DNA of 5,093 bases from an uncultured Saprospiraceae bacterium. Its GTDB lineage: Bacteria; Bacteroidota; Bacteroidia; Chitinophagales; Saprospiraceae. Below, piece after piece: positions 1-4,556 of the stretch (its first letter is position 1; every line of letters starts with the position of its first letter). The stretch covers positions 1 to 5,093 of the forward strand of contig CALDEN010000270.1 of the NCBI GenBank assembly GCA_937942405.1. Reading direction: 5' to 3'. The position numbers were made by a program, and so were the translations under genes. The notes under the pieces are model-generated. The model was not told the DNA's origin, ran no database searches, and was given only the letters and a program-made list of their open reading frames with translations.

Positions 1-558
1 AGACCTCATCCAGAGTATAGCCCGATCTAACAGTTCTCTTAATTCTGGATTTTTGTATTTGTTAAAAAAAGTCGTTTTTACTTTTTTATTTCTGAACCAG
101 CTCATCGCTGTTCGACTATCACTATATACGGGCATTAGATGATTTCCATTATTTTTAAGGAGAGCCAGAGCATGTATCAGAGCCAAAAATTCCCCGATAT
201 TATTAGTGCCTTTGTCAAAAGGGCCCATTTTAAATAAGACTTTTTTTGAAACCGTTTCTACACCTTGATACTCGACTATCCCAGGATTACCGCTACAAGC
301 AGCATCGACGCTCCAGCTAGGGATAATTATTTCATCTAGATATTGATGATAATGGGCTTTAGCTTTTGACCCACTTTTTTTAAACAATGAATTTTCTGGA
401 CCTTGTGCATATGCTTTTTTGGCTTCAGCCAAAGTCTTATACGATTTATATTTTGCCGAAGGAAAACCAGCAATTTGTAATTTGCATTCATTCCATGTCC
501 TATAAATACCTGGATTTAATCCATGCCATACAACATAAAATTTAGTTTTCTTTGCCAT
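1..558 (-). CDS. Ribonuclease H with N-terminal viroplasmin domain (partial, 3' end outside window)
   Basis: This gene encodes an RNase HI-type enzyme that cleaves the RNA strand of RNA:DNA hybrids in the cytoplasm. Reading leftward from the ATG at 558-556, 186 codons are open to the window edge. Residues about 5-50 resemble the caulimovirus VI/viroplasmin fold (FYVVWHGLNPGIY, then a Trp, then GFPSAKYKSY), which in eukaryotic-type RNase H1 and some bacterial proteins binds hybrid nucleic acid. A linker of about 25 residues follows. The RNase H domain then shows three catalytic acidic residues: D85 in VDAACSGNPG, E123 in NNIGEFLAL and D147 in VYSDSRTA. The fourth acidic residue, expected near the C terminus, lies beyond the window. 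Proteins of this architecture are usually a little over 200 aa, so roughly 20-30 residues are missing. It is divergent from tatD with a 33-bp gap. The architecture is clear; the physiological role relative to other RNase H genes is inferred. Confidence 0.93.
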   Translation of the reverse strand, partial: MAKKTKFYVVWHGLNPGIYRTWNECKLQIAGFPSAKYKSYKTLAEAKKAYAQGPENSLFKKSGSKAKAHYHQYLDEIIIPSWSVDAACSGNPGIVEYQGVETVSKKVLFKMGPFDKGTNNIGEFLALIHALALLKNNGNHLMPVYSDSRTAMSWFRNKKVKTTFFNKYKNPELRELLDRAILWMRS

Positions 559-588
559 TACTTACTGAAAAATGAATCATAAAAATAT

Positions 589-596
589 CAAATGTA
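589..596 (-). promoter_or_regulatory. Candidate Bacteroidota -7 promoter element for the RNase H gene
   Basis: On the minus strand this reads TACATTTG, a perfect match to the Bacteroidota sigma-A -7 consensus TAnnTTTG. It ends 30 bp upstream of the RNase H start codon, so transcription would begin around 580-585 with a leader of about 25 nt. The only TTTG upstream on this strand (626-623) is 26 nt away, longer than the usual 19-21 nt spacing, so the -33 element is poor. The site overlaps the ATG of the divergent tatD gene (592-594). Confidence 0.4.
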
Positions 597-1365
597 CGTA
601 GATACGCACTCTCATATATACGCAAATGAGTTTTCTGAGGATATAGATGAGGTTATAAGTCGTTCATTAGAAAATGGAGTCCAACGTATTTATATGCCCA
701 ATATAGATGTATCCTCTATAGATGCTGTGAACAAACTGTCAACGCTCTACCCAAATGTATGTATACCTCAGATGGGCTTGCATCCATGTTATGTAAAGGA
801 GGATTATCAAGACCAATTAGATGTGATCAAAACACATCTATTTACTGGTTCCTACTCCGCTGTAGGGGAGATAGGATTAGATTTCTACTGGGATAAGACC
901 TTTACCGATCAACAAATAGATGCTTTTAGGACTCAGATAGAATGGTCGAGATCATTAAAATTACCTATCGTAATACATAGCAGAGATTCGTTGGAGATGA
1001 GTATCGAGATTGTGGAAGAATTGCAACGTGGAGATTTAACGGGTATTTTTCATTGTTATGGCGGAACGATAGAACAAGCTCAAAAAATCATCGACCTGGG
1101 ATTTTATATGGGAATAGGAGGTGTCGTAACATTTAAAAATAGTGGATTGGATAAAATAATTAGTGAAATAGATTTAAAACACTTGGTTTTGGAAACGGAT
1201 TCGCCTTATTTGTCTCCTACACCGCATCGTGGTAAGCGAAATGAAAGTGGGTATATTCCGTTAATAGCTGAGAAGATTGCAGAAATAAAAGGCCATACTT
1301 TGCAAGAAATTGCAGAAATCACAACTCAATCCGCAAATAAGGTATATAACTACACACCATTATAG
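592..1365 (+). CDS. tatD: TatD family metal-dependent hydrolase/DNase
   Basis: This 257-aa protein belongs to the TatD family of the amidohydrolase superfamily, TIM-barrel enzymes with a two-metal site. Characterised members act as 3'-5' exonucleases or DNases in the cytoplasm. Visible ligands in order are the HxH pair H6/H8 (DTHSH), E93 (VGEIGLDFYW), H129 (IVIHSRDS), H154 (IFHCYGG) and D203 (ETDSPYLSP). H64 in GLHP is also a family landmark. Length matches the family norm of about 255-265 aa and all catalytic positions are intact. The start at 592 is fixed because the HxH motif begins three residues later and the nearest upstream ATG (572) is in another frame and ends at 601. It is divergent from the RNase H gene and followed by a weak hairpin. 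Substrate specificity within the family (YcfH, YjjV, TatD types) cannot be told from sequence alone, so the symbol denotes family only. Confidence 0.95.
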   Translation: MYVDTHSHIYANEFSEDIDEVISRSLENGVQRIYMPNIDVSSIDAVNKLSTLYPNVCIPQMGLHPCYVKEDYQDQLDVIKTHLFTGSYSAVGEIGLDFYWDKTFTDQQIDAFRTQIEWSRSLKLPIVIHSRDSLEMSIEIVEELQRGDLTGIFHCYGGTIEQAQKIIDLGFYMGIGGVVTFKNSGLDKIISEIDLKHLVLETDSPYLSPTPHRGKRNESGYIPLIAEKIAEIKGHTLQEIAEITTQSANKVYNYTPL

Positions 1366-1367
1366 CC

Positions 1368-1416
1368 TAAGGATGAATCTTTAATACATATAGATAATCC
1401 TTATTCTTTATTTATT
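1368..1416 (+). terminator. Possible weak terminator after tatD
   Basis: TAAGGAT (1368-1374) and ATCCTTA (1397-1403) form a perfect 7-bp inverted repeat with a 22-nt loop, starting 3 bp past the tatD stop. A T-rich but interrupted stretch (TTCTTTATTTATT) follows. The long loop and low GC make it weak. It may be a terminator or only a chance repeat in AT-rich DNA. Confidence 0.3.
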
Positions 1417-1425
1417 GAGTGAGAT

Positions 1426-1456
1426 TTTGAATTAGCCGACAATTTTCCAAAATTTA
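1426..1456 (+). promoter_or_regulatory. Candidate promoter for tRNA-Ser
   Basis: TTTG at 1426-1429 could serve as a -33 element. AAAATTTA at 1449-1456 follows after 19 nt and matches six of eight positions of TAnnTTTG. The spacing and predicted start a few bases before the tRNA at 1464 fit a short tRNA leader. The -7 match is imperfect, so the call is tentative. Confidence 0.22.
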
Positions 1457-1463
1457 CATGCTC

Positions 1464-1551
1464 GGAGAATTGCTCGAGTGGCTTAAGAGGTACGCTTGGA
1501 AAGCGTATGTACCCCTAAAAGGTACCGGGGGTTCGAATCCCTCATTCTCCG
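1464..1551 (+). tRNA. tRNA-Ser (anticodon GGA)
   Basis: A complete 88-nt class II tRNA folds by eye. The acceptor stem is GGAGAAT (1464-1470) with ATTCTCC (1544-1550) and discriminator G1551. The D arm is CTC/GAG around GAGTGGCTTAA. The anticodon stem is TACGC (1491-1495) with GCGTA (1503-1507), and the loop TTGGAAA puts anticodon GGA at 1498-1500, reading UCC and UCU. The long variable arm typical of serine tRNA is a 5-bp stem, GTACC (1509-1513) with GGTAC (1521-1525). The T arm is GGGGG/CCCTC around TTCGAAT, with one G-T wobble. The 3' CCA is not encoded (CTA follows the discriminator), so it would be added by the CCA-adding enzyme. It lies alone between tatD and the exbB operon. Confidence 0.97.
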
Positions 1552-1564
1552 CTACGAGACTAAA

Positions 1565-1631
1565 TGACTAAAAAAATATAAAAAACTGTGAAGTCAGTTT
1601 TGAAGCTGTAATTATATTTCTATTTTAGTCA
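1565..1631. repeat. Nested inverted repeats in the exbB leader
   Basis: TGACTAAAA (1565-1573) and TTTTAGTCA (1623-1631) are a perfect 9-bp inverted repeat 49 nt apart. Within them, AAAACTG (1582-1588) and CAGTTTT (1595-1601) form a 7-bp stem with a 6-nt loop. The stretch follows the tRNA by 13 bp and precedes exbB by 47 bp. It could be a weak end structure for the tRNA transcript, an operator, or a chance product of AT-rich sequence. Confidence 0.4.
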
Positions 1632-1655
1632 CCTGAAGTTATTTTATTACTTTTC
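1625..1655 (+). promoter_or_regulatory. Weak candidate promoter for the exbB operon
   Basis: TACTTTTC (1648-1655) matches seven of eight positions of TAnnTTTG, and TTAG (1625-1628) sits 19 nt upstream as a poor -33 element. This would place the transcript start about 20 nt before the exbB ATG. An alternative -7 match, TATATTTC (1613-1620), has no convincing -33. An operon promoter is expected somewhere in 1552-1678, but its exact position is uncertain. Confidence 0.2.
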
Positions 1656-1678
1656 GAAAACAGAAAACAAAACAAATC

Positions 1679-2410
1679 ATGCGAAAGATTTTAGTATTAA
1701 TAGGTGTGTTTTTTCTTGCAGCCTACTTTGGTGCATTTGATGTAATGGCACAAGACGCAGGAGCGGCAGAACAAGCTGGAATGTTCCAGGTATTAAAAGA
1801 AAAATTCATTGAAGGGGATTGGAAATTTATGAGTCTCGTACTTATATGTTTAATTCTCGGATTGGCTTTTTGTATTGAAAGAATTATTACGCTTAACCTT
1901 GCGACAACGAATACAGACAAGTTACTCTCTAGAATAGATGAGAGATTAGCTGATGGAGACGTAGAAGGTGCTAAGGAGGTATGTAAAGCGACTCCTGGAC
2001 CTACTGCAAGCGTTCTTTATGAAGGACTGAGATGTGCAGGTGGTGGACCAGAATCAGTTGAAAAAGCAATTGTTTCTTACGGTTCAGTACAGATGGGACT
2101 TTTAGAAAAAGGTCTTGTATGGATATCTCTATTTATAGCGATCGCACCGATGCTCGGGTTTATGGGTACGGTAATCGGAATGATTCAGGCCTTTGACACG
2201 ATCGAGGTTGTAGGAGATATTTCACCATCAGTAGTAGCAGGGGGTATTAAAGTAGCCTTATTGACTACCGTTTTTGGACTTATCGTTGCGATTATTCTTC
2301 AAATTTTTTACAATTACATCGTTTCCAAAATTGACGGAATCGTAAACAGAATGGAAGATTCTTCTATCGCTCTAGTAGACGTAATGTCTAGAAATAACAT
2401 TTTTAAGTAA
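1679..2410 (+). CDS. exbB: MotA/TolQ/ExbB proton channel family protein
   Basis: This 243-aa inner-membrane protein is the channel subunit of an ExbB-ExbD or TolQ-TolR type motor, which uses the proton gradient to drive TonB-dependent transport or envelope work. The N terminus (residues 1-24, ending VMA before QD) looks like a signal peptide, consistent with a periplasmic N terminus. Transmembrane segments are about 50-72, 146-170 and 188-212. The family core is present: E143 ahead of helix 2, APMLGFMGTVIGM (156-168) with conserved T164, and GGIKVALLTTVFGLIVA (188-204) with T197 facing the expected channel. The cytoplasmic region 75-143 lies between helices 1 and 2. The leader before the ATG is A-rich with no Shine-Dalgarno, as usual in Bacteroidota. 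It is first of four co-directional genes with gaps of 23, 6 and 20 bp. ExbB fits better than MotA by length and ExbD neighbours; ExbB versus TolQ cannot be separated here. Confidence 0.94.
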   Translation: MRKILVLIGVFFLAAYFGAFDVMAQDAGAAEQAGMFQVLKEKFIEGDWKFMSLVLICLILGLAFCIERIITLNLATTNTDKLLSRIDERLADGDVEGAKEVCKATPGPTASVLYEGLRCAGGGPESVEKAIVSYGSVQMGLLEKGLVWISLFIAIAPMLGFMGTVIGMIQAFDTIEVVGDISPSVVAGGIKVALLTTVFGLIVAIILQIFYNYIVSKIDGIVNRMEDSSIALVDVMSRNNIFK

Positions 2411-2433
2411 TCATCACGATAAACTAATATTAA

Positions 2434-2943
2434 ATGAAATCTTTATTTAATTTTTTAATGTCCAAAGGGCAAGGAGGTGCTCTAATTTTAGGACTTATCG
2501 TGATTGCTGTATTTCTTTTTTCCGTTTCTTCGGGACTGAGTGGTTCAGGATATGATATGTCTACAGACCTCAATAAATTGCCAGATGAAGCTAAATCAGC
2601 CATTAGTTTTTTCGATCCAGGATTGATGTTAACGATCGGTCTTGCGTTATTGGCAGCTGGTGCGGCAGTATTTTTTGGAATTGCAGGAATATTTAAATTT
2701 CCTAAATCTTCAATGAAAGCGATTATAACAGTTGCTGTTCTAGCCGTGATATTCTTTATATTCTACTCTATGAGTGGAACTGAATTTGCCGCCGGATCCA
2801 AAATGTCTACACTGATACAGAAATATGATCTTTCATCAGGTGTGATAAAATTCATCGGAGGAGGTATTAATGTTACGATAGTATTAGCGTTATTATCACT
2901 TGCATTAATGGTGATTTTTGAAATCAAAAACGCTTTTAACTAG
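2434..2943 (+). CDS. Uncharacterised four-helix membrane protein of the exbB-exbD operon
   Basis: I do not recognise a characterised family for this 169-aa protein. It is strongly hydrophobic with four predicted transmembrane segments, about residues 16-33, 64-87, 95-113 and 146-164. Positive charges K2/K11, K88/K91/K95 and K165 fall on one face and acidic residues D41, D45, D51, E52 and D61 in the first loop. This predicts both termini in the cytoplasm and two periplasmic loops of about 30 residues (34-63 and 114-145). Glycine-rich stretches (KGQGG at 11-15, IGGG at 141-144) precede helices 1 and 4. It lies 23 bp after exbB and 6 bp before the first exbD, so it is almost surely cotranscribed. 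It ends in a double stop, TAG TAG. Position implies a role in or beside the proton-channel complex, perhaps assembly or stability, but that is inference. It lacks the ExbB and ExbD signature motifs. Confidence 0.85.
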   Translation: MKSLFNFLMSKGQGGALILGLIVIAVFLFSVSSGLSGSGYDMSTDLNKLPDEAKSAISFFDPGLMLTIGLALLAAGAAVFFGIAGIFKFPKSSMKAIITVAVLAVIFFIFYSMSGTEFAAGSKMSTLIQKYDLSSGVIKFIGGGINVTIVLALLSLALMVIFEIKNAFN

Positions 2944-2949
2944 TAGACT

Positions 2950-3504
2950 ATGGCTAAGAAAAGTACTAAAGATCGTTTAAACAATGAGGTAAATGCGGGC
3001 TCGATGGCAGATATTGCCTTTTTGCTCCTCATATTCTTCCTTGTAACGACTACGATCGTCGAAGACAAAGGGGTACTCGTACAGCTACCACCATGGTCTG
3101 AAGATGAGCCAGATATTACTAAGCTCAAAACGAGAAATGTTTTCTCTGTATTGGTAAATGCTAATAATGAGCTACTCGTAAGAGGGGAACCTACTGATAT
3201 TATGGATTTGAGAGAAAACTGTAAAGAGTTTATCATGAATCCGTTAAGACTGGATAATTTGGCTGAAAATCCAAAGAAAGCCATCGTTTCTATGAAAAAT
3301 GACAGAGGAACGAAGTATAAAGCCTATCTAGAAGTGTATAACGAAGTGAAAGCGGCATATGGTGAACTGAGAGATGAAGAAGCTCAAAAACGATATGGGA
3401 AAGATTATGAGTATTGCTCGAAAACAGAAAAAAGAGCGATTAGATCAGATATACCTCTGGTAATTTCTGAGTCTGAGCCATCGGATTTTGGAGCAGAAAA
3501 TTAA
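2950..3504 (+). CDS. exbD: ExbD/TolR family biopolymer transport protein, long form
   Basis: This 184-aa protein is an ExbD/TolR-type subunit, with a short cytoplasmic N terminus, one transmembrane helix and a periplasmic domain. Residues 18-36 (SMADIAFLLLIFFLVTT and following) hold the helix, with the conserved proton-carrying aspartate D21 near its start. VQLPPW (44-49) matches the usual post-helix Pro motif. The periplasmic domain runs to about residue 140, with KYKAYLEVYNEVKAAYGEL (122-140) as its final conserved helix. A further 44 residues follow, with RSDIPLVISESEP (165-177); this makes it longer than E. coli ExbD (141 aa). It starts 6 bp after the upstream membrane gene and 20 bp precede the second exbD. 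Paired with ExbB it would dock in the channel pore and couple proton flow to a TonB-like partner. The function of the tail is unknown to me. Confidence 0.93.
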   Translation: MAKKSTKDRLNNEVNAGSMADIAFLLLIFFLVTTTIVEDKGVLVQLPPWSEDEPDITKLKTRNVFSVLVNANNELLVRGEPTDIMDLRENCKEFIMNPLRLDNLAENPKKAIVSMKNDRGTKYKAYLEVYNEVKAAYGELRDEEAQKRYGKDYEYCSKTEKRAIRSDIPLVISESEPSDFGAEN

Positions 3505-3524
3505 TTGACGTTTAAAAAATAATT

Positions 3525-3992
3525 ATGTCAAAATTTAAAAAGAAAAGAGGAAAAGCCTCACCAGAAGTATCCACGGCGTCTTTGCCTGATATTATATTCA
3601 TGTTGCTTTTCTTTTTTATGGTAGTAACAGTGATGAGGGATTCTGAAAAGAAAGTAGATGTAGTTACACCTCAAGCAACTGAGCTATCTAAACTCGAAAA
3701 AAAATCACTGGTAAACTATATTTATATAGGACGTCCAGTAGAGAAATTTCAAGCTACCTATGGTACTAAACCGAGAATACAACTGGGAGATAAGTTTGCG
3801 ACAGAGAAAGACATTCCATTATTTCTAGAAAGACATAGAAGTAAAGTACCTGAAAATCAAAGAGGAGCGATAAAAACCTCGTTGAGAGTGGATCAAGATG
3901 TAACTATGGGTATAGTAGCAGATGTAAAAACGGCCTTGAGAAAAGCAGGTCAGTTATTACTTAACTATTCTGCTAAGCCTAGACCAGAATAA
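3525..3992 (+). CDS. exbD: ExbD/TolR family biopolymer transport protein, short form
   Basis: This 155-aa protein is the second ExbD-type subunit of the operon. A basic cytoplasmic N terminus (KFKKKRGK, 3-10) leads into STASLPDIIFMLLFFFMVV (16-34), a single transmembrane helix with conserved aspartate D22. The periplasmic part ends in the classical ExbD-like element LRVDQDVTMGIVADVKTALRKAG in pieces: VDQDV at 122-126, GIVADVKTALRKAG at 129-142. Its length is close to canonical ExbD, and it lacks the C-terminal tail of the upstream paralogue. The two ExbDs differ strongly outside the helix, so this is an old paralogue pair, not a recent duplication. It is the last gene before the strong terminator at 4024-4055. 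A mixed ExbD dimer inside one ExbB ring is plausible but inferred. Confidence 0.93.
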   Translation: MSKFKKKRGKASPEVSTASLPDIIFMLLFFFMVVTVMRDSEKKVDVVTPQATELSKLEKKSLVNYIYIGRPVEKFQATYGTKPRIQLGDKFATEKDIPLFLERHRSKVPENQRGAIKTSLRVDQDVTMGIVADVKTALRKAGQLLLNYSAKPRPE

Positions 3993-4023
3993 TATTTTGT
4001 TTTCGAATCAGTATGAAAAGACC

Positions 4024-4055
4024 AAAGGACACAAGTTTACTTGTGTCCTTTTTTT
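4024..4055 (+). terminator. Rho-independent terminator of the exbB-exbD operon
   Basis: AAAGGACACAAG (4024-4035) and CTTGTGTCCTTT (4040-4051) form a perfect 12-bp stem with a TTTA loop, and a run of seven T covers 4049-4055. It lies 31 bp after the last exbD stop. On the minus strand the hairpin is followed by a weaker T-rich stretch, so it may also stop the converging DUF4293 transcript, whose stop codon is 30 bp away. Confidence 0.93.
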
Positions 4056-4085
4056 ATATCCTATTTTTGAATTATCAGAACTTCC

Positions 4086-4523
4086 TTATCTCAATCTATC
4101 CATAGATTTAACGATCTGATCGTCTTTAGTTATTCCAGCTCTTCCTAAAAAGGCAAAAATTAAAGCCACAATAGGAAGCCCGATCCCGAATGAAAAAGCA
4201 AAATCATTTGTAGCGGATAGAACTTCTTTATTTTGAAAGTAGGCGACTGCCAGTAATCCCATTATAGTTCCTACAAAAAAGATTCCTCCGTTTACCACTA
4301 ATGATTGAGTCTTTCGATTTTTAAATAGAAAGATCGAAACAAACAAAATTATCGCAGCTAGTATAGTGGCACCGAGCAATAATGCATTATCATGTATATT
4401 AAAAATGGAATCAGAGAGTATGCCTGTTTCCGTTTTATTTCCTGCTCCTAGAGGTAAAAAATGAAGTCCTCCCAACGCTAAAGAACTAAGGAATAAGTAA
4501 ACACTTTGTATTCTTTGTATCAT
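4086..4523 (-). CDS. DUF4293 family membrane protein
   Basis: This 145-aa protein matches the DUF4293 family, small integral membrane proteins of unknown function known from Bacteroidota. The N terminus MIQRIQSVYL and the C-terminal charged tail ITKDDQIVKSMDRLR (131-145) are the family's recognisable ends. Four transmembrane segments are predicted at about 6-25, 47-67, 78-96 and 109-127. Loop FKNRKTQ (67-73) between helices 2 and 3 is basic, suggesting a cytoplasmic side together with both termini. Length is typical and nothing appears truncated. It converges on the exbD operon terminator and diverges from the FAD oxidoreductase gene with a 33-bp gap. No function can be assigned from sequence; the tail is the most conserved-looking soluble part. 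A candidate -7 element lies 20 bp upstream of the start. Confidence 0.9.
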   Translation of the reverse strand: MIQRIQSVYLFLSSLALGGLHFLPLGAGNKTETGILSDSIFNIHDNALLLGATILAAIILFVSIFLFKNRKTQSLVVNGGIFFVGTIMGLLAVAYFQNKEVLSATNDFAFSFGIGLPIVALIFAFLGRAGITKDDQIVKSMDRLR

Positions 4524-4543
4524 CTGTATTAAATTAATGGTTG

Positions 4544-4551
4544 CAAAAATA
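4544..4551 (-). promoter_or_regulatory. Candidate Bacteroidota -7 promoter element for the DUF4293 gene
   Basis: On the minus strand this reads TATTTTTG, a perfect match to TAnnTTTG, 20 bp upstream of the DUF4293 start at 4523. Transcription would start about 10-15 nt before the ATG. No clear TTTG or TTG occurs 19-21 nt further upstream, so the -33 element is missing or degenerate. The site lies 5 bp before the start codon of the divergent oxidoreductase. Confidence 0.38.
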
Positions 4552-4556
4552 ATACA

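Noticed and set aside
572..601. Nine-codon mini-ORF (MNHKNIKCT) overlapping the tatD start
   Set aside because: It could be a leader peptide, but it is very short, has no ribosome-binding signal, and its end overlaps tatD only by chance-level geometry.
1582..1601. Hairpin AAAACTG/CAGTTTT as a terminator of the tRNA transcript
   Set aside because: The stem is only 7 bp and AT-rich, and the bases after it (GAAGCTG) are not a T-run.
1651..1660. Palindrome TTTTCGAAAA upstream of exbB
   Set aside because: It is a perfect 10-bp palindrome but made almost only of A and T runs, likely by chance in this base composition; no second copy was seen upstream of another gene here.
1464..1678. tRNA-Ser as a mobile-element attachment site
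   Set aside because: No integrase, no repeated 3' tRNA fragment and no foreign-looking genes follow; a core operon starts 127 bp later.
1723..1920. Minus-strand open frame of 65 codons inside exbB
   Set aside because: It lies wholly opposite the signal and first-helix region of a well-supported exbB gene and shows no domain or leader of its own.
2940..3284. Minus-strand open frame of 114 codons opposite the first exbD
   Set aside because: It is antisense to a confident ExbD gene; its serine-rich product resembles no family and mirrors the codons of the real gene.
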